The notes under the pieces were generated by a model. That model was given only the letters and a program-made list of their open reading frames with translations, searched no databases and had not been told where the DNA came from. The position numbers and the translations under genes are program-made. Positions 40,042 through 48,002 of a stretch of 64,000 nucleotides of DNA are shown here, piece after piece (positions within the stretch are counted from its first letter, which is position 1; each line of letters opens with the position of its first letter). This DNA comes from an uncultured bacterium (GTDB taxonomy: Bacteria; Bacillota_I; Bacilli_A; RFN20; CAG-826): the NCBI GenBank assembly GCA_949300345.1, contig CASGDR010000007.1, positions 1 through 64,000 on the forward strand, written 5' to 3'.

Positions 40042-41405
40042 TGCCTAAGCTAAGACCCCTTACGCTCCATGGGGAATGCATTGATGTTTCCTATGAAGGC
40101 AAAGGGGTTTTAAAAACCCCAAAAGGAATCGTTTTCGTTGATGGTGTTCTGCCTCAAGAAGAAGCCGACATTGATTTGTTTTATTCCCGAAACGGAGCCT
40201 TGTTTGGGAAAATAAAAAAGATCACCAAGCCTTCGCAGTACCGGATTCCATCGGAATGTCGTGTGTTTTTGAAGTGCGGCGGTTGTGCTTTCCAGAATCT
40301 TCTTTATCCCCAGGAACTAGAACTCAAACGGATATTGGTGGCCGATCAACTATACAAAGTCGGCGGAATAAAACAAGAAGTGCTTTTGACCCAGGGGATG
40401 CCTAATCCGCGTGGGTATAGGAACAAGGTGCAGTTGCCCCTTGGAAAAGAAAACGGGCACGCCGTTGCCGGTTTCTATCAGGAAAACACCCACCGCCTTA
40501 TACCTATGGCCGAGTGTCTTCTTGAAGACCGTAAGGCGCATTCCATCGTCCAGGATTGCCTGGCCCTTATGGACAAATACCATATCGAGCCATATGAAGA
40601 AGACACCGGTAGGGGAGACATCCGCCACCTCTTCGTAAGGACTTCCCTTCATTACGATGAGACCATGCTATGCCTGGTATGCAAAAACCGCAGCTTCCAT
40701 AATCGCAGCGATCTGATTTCCGAACTTAGGAAGAAGCATCCTGAGATAACCACGATTGTCCAAAACACCAATCCCAGGAAGACCAATGTCATTCTCGGTG
40801 AAAGGACGGATATTCTCTTCGGGCCGGGCTCCATCAGGGAATCCCTATTGGGCATAGAATTCAAAATCTCCGCAAAAAGCTTTTTCCAAACCAATGTTTT
40901 GATGGCGGAGATGCTATTTTCCTATGTGTTGGAACAAGCCGGAATCCAGGAAACCGACATTGTTTATGATGCCTATTCCGGCATCGGTACCATCGGCCTC
41001 ATCGCTTCCAAGAAAGCCTCCTTTGTCAGGGCAGTGGAAATAGAAGCCTCTTCGGTCAAGGATGCCATCCGTACCAAAAGAAGGAACAACATCCCGAACT
41101 TCCAGATCTTCCAAGGCGATGCGACCGAGGACATCATTGAAAACGCCAAGGCCGGAAACAAGTTCGACGTGCTTATCATGGACCCGCCTAGAAAGGGTTC
41201 TACCCTCGAATTCCTAAAGGCGGTCAAAACGCTTGGGCCTAGGACCATTATCTATGTATCTTGCAATCCGGGAACCTTGGCTAGGGATCTAAAGGAACTG
41301 GTTCCTGCTTATCACATCGACAGCGTCAAACCCTTCGACATGTTCCCTAGGACCAACCATGTCGAAACCGTCTGCGTCCTAAGCCGTGGAAATCAAATCA
41401 AATAA
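40041..41405 (+). CDS. rlmCD: 23S rRNA (uracil-C5)-methyltransferase, RlmCD type
   Basis: 454 residues of the TrmA/RumA family, which methylates uracils 747 and 1939 in Bacillota 23S rRNA. The N-terminal TRAM domain is followed by an iron-sulfur motif, C...CGGC in ECRVFLKCGGCAFQ. The SAM site VYDAYSGIGTIGL and the catalytic Cys in YVSCNPGTLARDL are present. It shares one base with the metG stop and is probably cotranscribed. Choice between RlmCD and other paralogues is by family similarity. Confidence 0.9.
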   Translation: MPKLRPLTLHGECIDVSYEGKGVLKTPKGIVFVDGVLPQEEADIDLFYSRNGALFGKIKKITKPSQYRIPSECRVFLKCGGCAFQNLLYPQELELKRILVADQLYKVGGIKQEVLLTQGMPNPRGYRNKVQLPLGKENGHAVAGFYQENTHRLIPMAECLLEDRKAHSIVQDCLALMDKYHIEPYEEDTGRGDIRHLFVRTSLHYDETMLCLVCKNRSFHNRSDLISELRKKHPEITTIVQNTNPRKTNVILGERTDILFGPGSIRESLLGIEFKISAKSFFQTNVLMAEMLFSYVLEQAGIQETDIVYDAYSGIGTIGLIASKKASFVRAVEIEASSVKDAIRTKRRNNIPNFQIFQGDATEDIIENAKAGNKFDVLIMDPPRKGSTLEFLKAVKTLGPRTIIYVSCNPGTLARDLKELVPAYHIDSVKPFDMFPRTNHVETVCVLSRGNQIK

Positions 41406-41408
41406 ATC

Positions 41409-41432
41409 CGGACTCACAAAGTCCGTTGTTAT
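41409..41432 (+). terminator. Weak terminator after rlmCD
   Basis: CGGACT and AGTCCG pair around CACAA and are followed by TTGTTATT. Confidence 0.5.
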
Positions 41433-41470
41433 TCCGACATCTCAAAAACATAATAACTGAGGTATCGAAA

Positions 41471-42886
41471 ATGACAGAGAACGACCAATTAAGAGAAGCG
41501 ACCCGCGACCTCGTTGAGTTCGTGCTGGATAGAAGAGAAAACATCTCAAAGGACAAGGCTATCCGTCCCATAAACAAGGAACAGCTCGAGAAGGTCGAAT
41601 CCATTCCTTTCCAAGGCCCCGGTCGGGAACTTCCGGAGGTATTGGAAGAAGCTGAGCATGAAATCTTTGCCTATGGAAATGACTGTGCCCACCCGCGTTT
41701 CTTCGGCTTCGTGCCGGGTCCGGCTTCGCCTCTATCTTGGCTTGGCGACTTTCTGATTGCTTCCTATAACAGACATGGCGGAGCCGGCTTCAACCAACCG
41801 GCCGTCTGGGCCATTGAAAAGAAATTGATTCGCTTCTTGGCCAATAAAGCCGGATACCCCGAAGGCTCCAGCGGCCTATTTGTTTCCGGTGGGTCGATGG
41901 CCAATCTCACCGCCGTGACCGTGGCTAGGGACACCATCCTCAAAGAAGAAGAGTTTGCCATTGGGACCGCCTATGTTTCCGAACAGACCCATAGTTCGGT
42001 GGAAAAAGGGCTTCGGGTCATCGGCATCTCCCGCGATAGGATCCGCAAGGTCCCTACCGACAAGGATTTCAAGATGGATATGGAGGCCTTGGAGAAAGCC
42101 ATCAAAGAAGACGAAGCCAAGGGACTCAAGCCTTTCCTTGTCATTGCCACTGTGGGCACAACCAATACCGGAAGCATCGATCCTTTGAAAGAAATCCGCA
42201 CGATTTGCGACGATAACGGGATGTGGATGCACATCGATGGGGCCTATGGCGCATCTGCTTTGCTTTCAAGTGAGTATAGGCATGAACTCGAGGGGACCGA
42301 ACTATCTGATAGCTTGGCCTGGGATGGCCATAAATGGCTTTATCAAACCAACGGATGTGGCATGGTCTTCTTCCGCGACCAAATGCAAGCGCTCAATAGC
42401 TATGCGGTCCACCCAGAATATCTCAAAGACCTGGAAGTAGACGATAGTCTTATCAATCCATGGGACCTCGGCATCGAACTGACCAGGCCCGTCAGGTGCA
42501 TGAAGCTATGGCTCACGATGCAGGTCATGGGCCTTGACCTCATCGACGAAAAGATTACCCGCTCAATCAATAGGGCCAAAGAGGTGGAAAGGATCTTGAG
42601 GGAGAACCCCAATATCCAGATCGTTTCGGAAGCGAAATTGGCCATTGTTAATTTCCGTTATGTGGTCAAGGGCATGAAGGAAAAGGAACTGGACCGCCTA
42701 AATAGCGACATATCCGCAATGGCGAATGCAACAGGGGAGGTTGGTGTCTTTACCACCGAGCTCAAAGGCAAGAAAGTCCTTCGCATGTGCATCATCAATC
42801 CCGATGCTGATGAAAAGGAACTCGAAACAACACTCGGCATTCTTCAAGAACAGTTTGAAAAGGCCCGGAAGCGGTATAGGAAATAA
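41471..42886 (+). CDS. PLP-dependent aromatic-amino-acid-type decarboxylase (group II)
   Basis: 471 residues matching the aromatic L-amino acid/tyrosine decarboxylase family. The PLP lysine is K288 in SLAWDGHKWLYQ; H174 (EQTHSS) would stack on the ring and D256 (HIDGAYG) holds the ring nitrogen. HPRFFGFVPGPASPLSWLGD and SGGSMANLTA are family landmarks. Possible products are tryptamine, phenethylamine or tyramine; the substrate cannot be decided. ATG 41471 is chosen for its GAGGT site. No amino-acid/amine antiporter is nearby. Confidence 0.88.
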   Translation: MTENDQLREATRDLVEFVLDRRENISKDKAIRPINKEQLEKVESIPFQGPGRELPEVLEEAEHEIFAYGNDCAHPRFFGFVPGPASPLSWLGDFLIASYNRHGGAGFNQPAVWAIEKKLIRFLANKAGYPEGSSGLFVSGGSMANLTAVTVARDTILKEEEFAIGTAYVSEQTHSSVEKGLRVIGISRDRIRKVPTDKDFKMDMEALEKAIKEDEAKGLKPFLVIATVGTTNTGSIDPLKEIRTICDDNGMWMHIDGAYGASALLSSEYRHELEGTELSDSLAWDGHKWLYQTNGCGMVFFRDQMQALNSYAVHPEYLKDLEVDDSLINPWDLGIELTRPVRCMKLWLTMQVMGLDLIDEKITRSINRAKEVERILRENPNIQIVSEAKLAIVNFRYVVKGMKEKELDRLNSDISAMANATGEVGVFTTELKGKKVLRMCIINPDADEKELETTLGILQEQFEKARKRYRK

Positions 42887-42917
42887 GGCTAACCTGCCAA
42901 GAAACCGGCGCGACAAT

Positions 42918-42946
42918 GAAAAACCCGCTTCCTAGCGGGCGTTTTC
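42918..42946. terminator. Bidirectional terminator between the decarboxylase and aldolase genes
   Basis: CCCGCT-TCCT-AGCGGG with A-rich and T-rich flanks (GAAAA / TTTTC) can terminate both converging genes. Confidence 0.82.
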
Positions 42947-42961
42947 ATATGGTTTGGGAGC

Positions 42962-43849
42962 CTATTTTATAGAGGCTTGGTAGATTTCCTCGATGGCCTC
43001 GCCAAGGTTGGCGTCGAATTCGGCATCGCTTTGCTGGGCCCTGAGGTTCTCCAATAAGGCACGGGAGAAGGAAGCGATCATTCCGTTATTGAGGGAAAGC
43101 AGGCGGCAAGCTTCGTCATTGGGATAGCCTCCGGATAGGGCAACCACCCTAACGACATGGGGATCTTCCATCAGGTCCCTGTAGATGTTTGCTTTGGTGG
43201 GAATCGAAAGCTTGAGCATGACCAAGTCCTTCTCGCCCAATTTCGATAGGCCTTCCTTCAATAGGTCGTGAAGAATCTGTTCGGCTTCTTCCTTGTCGGG
43301 GATGGTGATGGTGATTTCCGGTTCGATGATGGGCACCAATCCTTTGGCAATGACCTTGCGGGCTACTTCGAATTGTTGGTCAACCACTTCTTTGATTGCT
43401 TCCTTATCGGCTTTTCCGATGACGGAGCGTTCCTTGGTGCCGAAGATGTGGCGTTCCACGGCCCGGTCGAGCAGGGCATCGAGGTCGGGCATGGGTTTCA
43501 TCAGTTGGCATCCGTTTTTGACCTCGGCCAAGCCCTTATCGATCTTAAGGAAAGGAACGACGCCTTTTCCCTCATATAGGTAATCGGCGGTGTACTTGCC
43601 GTCGATCTTCCGATCCATAGTCATTTCAAAGAGGATCGCGCCCAATATGCGGTCAGAGTTGAAGGCGGGGCTTTTGATGACCCTGGTCCTCATCAGGTGG
43701 ACCAAATCAAACATTTCTTCGTCATTTGAATAGGCATCCTTGCCGATTCCGTATCCTGCAAGGGCTTTGGGGGTAGAGCCGCCGGATTGGTCGAGGGCGG
43801 CAATGAATCCCTGCCCGGTGCGCATGCGGCTGAGTTGGTCTTTGTTCAT
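42962..43849 (-). CDS. fda: Class I fructose-bisphosphate aldolase
   Basis: 295 residues. The class I sequence [19 protein letters not shown] opens the barrel; [13 protein letters not shown] carries one conserved lysine and LVPIIEPEI and KLSIPT the later active-site strands, the Schiff-base lysine being expected in LVMLKLSIP. This metal-independent aldolase, as in Staphylococcus, cleaves fructose 1,6-bisphosphate in glycolysis. AAAGGAG precedes the ATG. An inverted repeat lies in the leader, so the gene is probably regulated. Confidence 0.93.
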   Translation of the reverse strand: MNKDQLSRMRTGQGFIAALDQSGGSTPKALAGYGIGKDAYSNDEEMFDLVHLMRTRVIKSPAFNSDRILGAILFEMTMDRKIDGKYTADYLYEGKGVVPFLKIDKGLAEVKNGCQLMKPMPDLDALLDRAVERHIFGTKERSVIGKADKEAIKEVVDQQFEVARKVIAKGLVPIIEPEITITIPDKEEAEQILHDLLKEGLSKLGEKDLVMLKLSIPTKANIYRDLMEDPHVVRVVALSGGYPNDEACRLLSLNNGMIASFSRALLENLRAQQSDAEFDANLGEAIEEIYQASIK

Positions 43850-43862
43850 GTTATCTCCTTTG

Positions 43863-43897
43863 GTTAGGTCTACCTAACTGATACATGTATTCTAGCA
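43863..43897 (-). promoter_or_regulatory. Promoter and palindromic operator or hairpin of fda
   Basis: On the minus strand an extended -10 TGCTAGAAT occupies 43897-43889. Downstream lies GTTAGGT-CT-ACCTAAC (43863-43878, plus-strand reading), a perfect 7+7 inverted repeat abutting the AAAGGAG ribosome site. It could be an operator or an RNA hairpin limiting translation. Confidence 0.7.
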
Positions 43898-44161
43898 CTT
43901 GTTTATAAAAGTGAAGGGTTATGTGATGCCGTGGACGCCAATGGAAGGAAATAGCCATGTCGGTTCTTTGTCCAATGCGGGTTCTTTGAGCCCCAACACA
44001 AACCTCAACGGCCATCTCCTCTACGCAGGCTCTACTGCCAAAAAGTAAGGAAAAACTTACAAAATTCCTAAAATTTTTTAATTTACATTATTGGGTTTGT
44101 TAAGAAAAAAGCCTATATTTGTCGCCATTACTCATGTAAATGTTGAAAAAGATGTTTTCTA
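43898..44161. other. Intergenic stretch upstream of the structured RNA
   Basis: AT-rich, no supported gene. It contains a short GTAAG/CTTAC hairpin (44047-44061), two GGTTCTTTG copies near 43962 and 43980, and a possible promoter TTGGGT (44092-44097) with TATATT (44114-44119). Confidence 0.5.
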
Positions 44162-44339
44162 CGTCACAAAGAGAGATTATTCGCTTGTTTTCCAATCAAG
44201 ACCCAAGTACAATCCGTCTACCTGCCCTAGGCTCTCGACCTCGGCACTAGCCCCCTAGCCGAGCTTGAGGAATTTCTTAGGGTAGGTTTTTCTTTCTTTG
44301 CCCCGAGGGAAGACCCCTCGGAGTTTGGAAAATGTGACG
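44162..44339 (+). ncRNA. Candidate structured RNA, 6S-like architecture, unidentified
   Basis: Long-range pairing closes the element: CGTCACA (44162-44168) with TGTGACG (44333-44339) and TTTTCCAA (44188-44195) with TTGGAAAA (44325-44332); the 3' strands are contiguous and the 5' strands are 19 bases apart. Inside are a rod-like hairpin of 12 bp plus inner 3, 6 and 3 bp helices (44220-44287) and a 7-bp hairpin CCGAGGG/CCCTCGG (44303-44321). The layout (closing stem, open central region with a small 3' hairpin, long terminal stem, about 178 nt) recalls 6S RNA. The rod hairpin is also followed by TTTTTCTTTCTTT, so an attenuator of the downstream gene is the alternative. No known family motif was recognised. 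Confidence 0.5.
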
Positions 44340-44341
44340 CA

Positions 44342-44397
44342 AAGGACTAGGTCCTTGCCCTAACCTTGGCTATCATTACCGGGTCAAGAAGACTTGA
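44342..44397 (+). promoter_or_regulatory. Two small inverted repeats in the flavoprotein leader
   Basis: AAGGAC-TAG-GTCCTT (44342-44356) and TCAAG-AAGA-CTTGA (44384-44397) lie just before ATG 44406. The stretch 44354-44365 repeats GCCCTA of the upstream rod hairpin and could compete for its 3' arm. Confidence 0.4.
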
Positions 44398-44405
44398 GAA
44401 GACAT

Positions 44406-44945
44406 ATGAGCAAGAAAATCCTAGTGATATCATCCAGCCCCCGCAAAGGGGCCAATTCCGACACCCTATGCGACGAATTCATCAGGGGAGCCAAAGAAGC
44501 CGGGCACGAAGTTGAAAAGGTTGCCCTCCGCGATCTTAAGATCCATCCCTGCTTTGCCTGCTACTACTGCGCTTCGCACACCGACGAATGCGTCCAGAAT
44601 GACGACATCCCCCAGGTGATGCTGAAGATGGAACATGCCGATGTCGTGGTCTTGGCCACCCCGGTCTATTTCTATTCCGTAAGTGCCCAGATGAAGATGT
44701 TCATCGACCGTACCATGGCCAGATGGAGGAACTTCAAGAACAAGGAGTTCTATTACATCCTGACTTCCGGGGAAGACGAACCGAATACCATGGATACCAC
44801 CGTGGCGTGTCTGCGCGGCCTCGTCGATAGCCTGGAAGGATCAATAGAGAAGGGAATTGTCTATGGCAAGGGCCTCGATAAGCCCTGGGGCGTTCTATCC
44901 AAACCCTATGCCCAACAGGCCTATAACTACGGGAAAAACGCCTAA
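44406..44945 (+). CDS. NAD(P)H-dependent FMN reductase / flavodoxin-fold protein with Cys motif
   Basis: 179 residues. The N-terminal FMN phosphate-binding loop SSSPRKGANSDTL is at residues 9-21, and ATPVYFYSVSAQMKMFIDR is the standard flavodoxin-fold segment. CFACYYCASHTDEC, Cys spaced as in iron-sulfur flavoproteins, follows at about residues 48-61. It may be an iron-sulfur flavoprotein or a quinone/azo reductase. ATG 44406 is preferred to TTG 44394. Confidence 0.85.
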   Translation: MSKKILVISSSPRKGANSDTLCDEFIRGAKEAGHEVEKVALRDLKIHPCFACYYCASHTDECVQNDDIPQVMLKMEHADVVVLATPVYFYSVSAQMKMFIDRTMARWRNFKNKEFYYILTSGEDEPNTMDTTVACLRGLVDSLEGSIEKGIVYGKGLDKPWGVLSKPYAQQAYNYGKNA

Positions 44946-44967
44946 TTTAATCAAAATCCGTGCAAAA

Positions 44968-45004
44968 AAGCCCTCGGTTCTTAGATACCGGGGGCTTATT
45001 TTTG
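44968..45004. terminator. Terminator after the flavoprotein, likely bidirectional
   Basis: An 11-bp stem AAGCCCTCGGT/ACCGGGGGCTT is flanked by A6 and ATTTTTG. It separates the converging genes. Confidence 0.82.
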
Positions 45005-45005
45005 T

Positions 45006-45974
45006 TTAGATGCCCATCACTTTGACTAGGTGGTTGTCGAAGCGGTGGAAGGCCTTGATCTTTTCCTTGTTGGTCTCGGGGTTGGCCTTTTCAACGAACA
45101 AGAGATAAGAAGTATCGCTTTTGAGGGCATCGACCTTTTCGAGGATGGAATTGATTTCCTCTTTGAATTCTTCCTTGGGGAGATTCTTTCTAGCCCTATC
45201 GATCAGGACCGTTTCCATGGCAAGGAAGAGAGCCGACTCCTCATAATTGAGCTTCCTGAATTCGCGTTTGGCTTCCTTGATGTTGGAATGCTCGATGGCG
45301 AGGGTTCCTAAACCAAGGACAGCGCCTCCGGCCAAGATGCCTCCAAGGGCCAAGGCCCCGGCATCGACGGCAGCGACCGCACCGGTGGAAGCGGCGATCC
45401 CCGCGGCGGACACCAAGGGTACCAAGACGGTAACAGAGGCCGCTAGGGCAATCAGGCATCCCCATTGGGTAGGAGTAAGGTCCTTCCTCGCGATCTTGGA
45501 GAAATCGTCTTCTAGACGCTCTTTGATGAAGCCGACCTCCCAAATATTGTCGAAGAGCAGGTCGCTTAGGGCTTCATAGCCTTCCTCTTCGTAGTGGAAG
45601 GGATAGACCGGATCGAGGATGAGGCTCATGGCCAATAGGGTCCTGGCCAATCCATACTTGTCCTCTTTATAGACGGCTTTGAGGATTTCCTTGAGCCTAC
45701 CGTCTTCGTTGAGGCGGAAGTTTTCCCCTTCGTGGCGGTTCTCGAAGCTTTTGATGACCTCGTCCAAGGCCCTTAGGGTACCGTCCTTGGATTCGGAACG
45801 CTTCTGGTGATAGGCGTTTTTGGCCTTGGTGATGACCCTCCAGTCTTCGGCCGTGGTCTTGATGGAATCTTCGTGTTCCTTCTTCCTGGCTGCGACCATC
45901 TCCCTCTCCTTTTGCAGGCGGAAGTATTGCAAGGAAATGTAGACTTCCCTTTCGGTAGCTTGTTTATTTTCCAT
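45006..45974 (-). CDS. Protein with Gly/Ala-rich hydrophobic hairpin, unknown function
   Basis: 322 residues, not recognised. Residues 1-170 are charged and mostly helical. Residues about 172-232 are strongly hydrophobic and Gly/Ala-rich (TQWGCLIALAASVTVLVPL, then GAVAAVDAGALALGGIL), looking like a glycine-zipper membrane hairpin; a charged helical tail follows. It overlaps the upstream HTH gene by 11 bases and is probably translated with it. The layout, a small DNA-binding protein followed by a protein with a membrane-active-looking segment, resembles toxin/antitoxin or abortive-infection modules, but this is inference. Confidence 0.75.
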   Translation of the reverse strand: MENKQATEREVYISLQYFRLQKEREMVAARKKEHEDSIKTTAEDWRVITKAKNAYHQKRSESKDGTLRALDEVIKSFENRHEGENFRLNEDGRLKEILKAVYKEDKYGLARTLLAMSLILDPVYPFHYEEEGYEALSDLLFDNIWEVGFIKERLEDDFSKIARKDLTPTQWGCLIALAASVTVLVPLVSAAGIAASTGAVAAVDAGALALGGILAGGAVLGLGTLAIEHSNIKEAKREFRKLNYEESALFLAMETVLIDRARKNLPKEEFKEEINSILEKVDALKSDTSYLLFVEKANPETNKEKIKAFHRFDNHLVKVMGI

Positions 45975-46281
45975 GTTCGATCTCCTTTTCGATGAGCTTT
46001 CTGATTTTCTCTAGGTCCAGTTCACCCTTATGGTCATTCAATAGTTGGGTGATGTTCCGGACGTCTTTGTCTTCGGTGGCTCCGAAGTGGTTGAGGCAGT
46101 AGTCCTTTATCTGTTCCCGTCCCTTGCCTTCTTCTAGCATTTTGAAGAGGTTTACCAATGCGTGGGGGATTCCGTCTAGGTCCCCGGCATCATAGGCGCC
46201 TACGTATTTATATAAGGTAGGCCGGCTTTTGTTGGTGAGGCGGGAGAGCTCGGTAATGGTGATGTTGCTGGTGATTGCCAT
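45964..46281 (-). CDS. Small helix-turn-helix protein
   Basis: 105 residues from ATG 46281, which has AAGGAGG 7-8 bases upstream; ATG 46302 lacks a site. Residues 10-35 (ITELSRLTNKSRPTLYKYVGAY) match a helix-turn-helix with a TetR- or MerR-like recognition helix. The remainder is helical. An operator-like inverted repeat overlaps its -35 box, suggesting autorepression. It is the first gene of a two-gene operon. Confidence 0.78.
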   Translation of the reverse strand: MAITSNITITELSRLTNKSRPTLYKYVGAYDAGDLDGIPHALVNLFKMLEEGKGREQIKDYCLNHFGATEDKDVRNITQLLNDHKGELDLEKIRKLIEKEIEHGK

Positions 46282-46303
46282 AGCGGTCCTCCTTCGCTTC
46301 AAG

Positions 46304-46352
46304 TATAACCAAGAAGGAAAATGTGTAAAGAGAAATTTACAGAAATTTACAC
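46304..46352 (-). promoter_or_regulatory. Promoter with operator of the HTH gene pair
   Basis: On the minus strand TTTACA (46329-46324), a 16-base spacer and TATACT make a promoter. GTGTAAA (46323-46329) and TTTACAC (46346-46352) form an inverted repeat enclosing two tandem copies of AGAAATTTAC (46331-46350), covering the -35. Confidence 0.7.
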
Positions 46353-46444
46353 ATGGATCAGGAAGTAAGAAGTTTGTTCGGTCTTAAAAGAATCCTTGAA
46401 TGTTTTCGGTCGCAAATGATAATAGCCACGTTACGGAGACTATT

Positions 46445-46897
46445 ATGAAAAAATCAGCGCTTATACCCTTACTATGTCTACCTTTGCTTCTAGGGGCTTG
46501 CGCCTATACGGGAACCGAATCCGGATCCTTTGCCTCCAGCAGCGAAGAAATCTACTTCATGTCCTGGTCAGATGAGGACAAGGCCGAAATCGCCGAGGTA
46601 CTAGGAACCGATACTGCCGTACCTTGCTTCGTGCCCGTTTCCACGAAGATTTCCTATAGTGTAGCTTCGGCTACGTTAAGCGAAACCGGCCAGAAAATCT
46701 TGGAAATCATAGTCCATCACTGCACCCAAGCGGTCCTAGAAGCTGCCGTCGAACTTCATGTAGAAGACGGATGGGACGCTTCCTTGGTTTCGACCACCTC
46801 CTATAACTTGGATACGACCCTAGCGGGTGTGCCGGCAACCGGGACAATCACCCTCAACGGAACCACCATTTCAGCCGATTATTGGCTCGTAGGATAA
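46445..46897 (+). CDS. Predicted lipoprotein, 150 residues
   Basis: N-terminal signal with lipobox LLGAC (Cys near residue 19) from ATG 46445, preceded by CGGAG. The mature part is Thr/Ser-rich with no recognised domain; a HHC motif lies near residue 98. A promoter TTGAAT-16-GATAAT is visible near 46396-46423. It is 3 bases from the next gene, with which it is cotranscribed. Confidence 0.8.
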   Translation: MKKSALIPLLCLPLLLGACAYTGTESGSFASSSEEIYFMSWSDEDKAEIAEVLGTDTAVPCFVPVSTKISYSVASATLSETGQKILEIIVHHCTQAVLEAAVELHVEDGWDASLVSTTSYNLDTTLAGVPATGTITLNGTTISADYWLVG

Positions 46898-46900
46898 AGG

Positions 46901-47335
46901 ATGCTTGATGCCAGGATCCTCGAGGCCTGCCTTGTAGAAAGGATAGGCGATGCCCAATCTCCGCGCGAACTCGTGGATGCTTTCCTGGCCCTTTCTGATG
47001 TCAAAGTAGAGACTTCCATCGACCAATTCCTCGTGGAAGCCGTACCTTGCAAGATAAACGGAAAAGAAATCTTCGCCCTGAGGTTTTCGCGCCTTAGCCT
47101 ATTGCCCAACCAAAACGAATATTCAGTCACTTCCCTAAGGTTGGATTTCAAGATGAGCCCAGTTTTCAACAAGTACTGTCCTTTGGGAATCAAAGAAAGC
47201 GGAGAGGGTAGGCCCATCTCTATCTTTTCAGGAAATAGAAAAGTGTTGGAACTCTCCAAGAACCTTGTCGATGAAGTTATCGAACAAGGTGACTTCTTGG
47301 GTTATGAGACCAGGTTGGAGAGCTCTCCTGCGTGA
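46901..47335 (+). CDS. Hypothetical protein, 144 residues
   Basis: Not recognised. A soluble alpha/beta protein with an N-terminal helix and a strand-rich middle (KINGKEIFALRFSRLSLLP). It overlaps the Nudix gene by 4 bases (GTGATTAG junction), so lipoprotein, this gene and the Nudix hydrolase form one operon. Confidence 0.7.
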   Translation: MLDARILEACLVERIGDAQSPRELVDAFLALSDVKVETSIDQFLVEAVPCKINGKEIFALRFSRLSLLPNQNEYSVTSLRLDFKMSPVFNKYCPLGIKESGEGRPISIFSGNRKVLELSKNLVDEVIEQGDFLGYETRLESSPA

Positions 47336-47850
47336 TTAGTCTCTACCTTAAAGACGACCAGTTCGAGGATCATGGTTTCAATCATGTCCGGGAGGTGGTA
47401 AGGGCCATTGTCTTCAATGAGGAAAACAAACTTTGCCTGAACCACCTGCTCTTTGATGACATGTTCGGGCACCGCGACTATTTCGAGCTCCCCGGCGGGG
47501 GATTGGACATAAACGAGAGTCCCGAAGACGGACTGAAAAGGGAAATCCTCGAAGAGGTAGGGGTGCACATCAAAGACATCTCTCAGATCGGGGAAGTGAC
47601 TGATTTCTATAACCTCATAAAGCGGAAAAACCACAATATGTTCTTCATCGCCTATAAGGATGGGAACAAGGAAGCCCTGCAACTAGAGCCTTATGAGCAA
47701 GAGTTCATAGATAGGCAGGTTTGGGTCGACATCGACGAAGCCATCAGACTATACGAAGAGACCGTGGATACCCCGATATCCATCTTGGTCAAAAGAAGGG
47801 AATTGCCCATCCTCAAAGAGTGCAGAAAACTGCTGCAAAATAGGCTATAA
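47332..47850 (+). CDS. Nudix hydrolase
   Basis: 172 residues with the Nudix box as GGGLDINESPEDGLKREILEEVGV (GX5EX7REUXEEXGU form) near residues 55-78, which binds Mg and cleaves nucleoside diphosphate-linked compounds. Substrate unknown. The start is GTG 47332, overlapping the preceding stop. Confidence 0.9.
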   Translation: MISLYLKDDQFEDHGFNHVREVVRAIVFNEENKLCLNHLLFDDMFGHRDYFELPGGGLDINESPEDGLKREILEEVGVHIKDISQIGEVTDFYNLIKRKNHNMFFIAYKDGNKEALQLEPYEQEFIDRQVWVDIDEAIRLYEETVDTPISILVKRRELPILKECRKLLQNRL

Positions 47851-47972
47851 ACCCGCAAAAGGGGTGTGAAATTATCAAATTCAATAAGATTCTAAGGCTG
47901 TTTTGCTTGCCCCAGGTCCCTTGGTTATCCCGTTACTCTATGGGTATAGTCGCTATGGGAAAAATAGTCAGT

Positions 47973-47998
47973 TGTATATAATTAAACTACTGGAGGAA
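47973..47998 (+). promoter_or_regulatory. Promoter and ribosome site of the epimerase gene
   Basis: TATAAT (47977-47982) lies 20 bases before ATG 48003, with TGGAGGA (47991-47997) between. This is one of the conventional leaders in the window. Confidence 0.65.
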
Positions 47999-48002
47999 TC
48001 CC

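Noticed and set aside
43911-44072. Small possible gene before the structured RNA (up to about 53 codons from GTG 43911)
   Set aside because: No ribosome site, overlaps the fda promoter region, and the composition (Gly, Ser, Asn) gives no family; could not be supported.
44220-44287. Long rod hairpin read only as a terminator of an upstream gene
   Set aside because: No plus-strand gene lies upstream (fda is on the other strand), and the flanking sequences pair around it, so a larger RNA fits better; an attenuator role remains possible.
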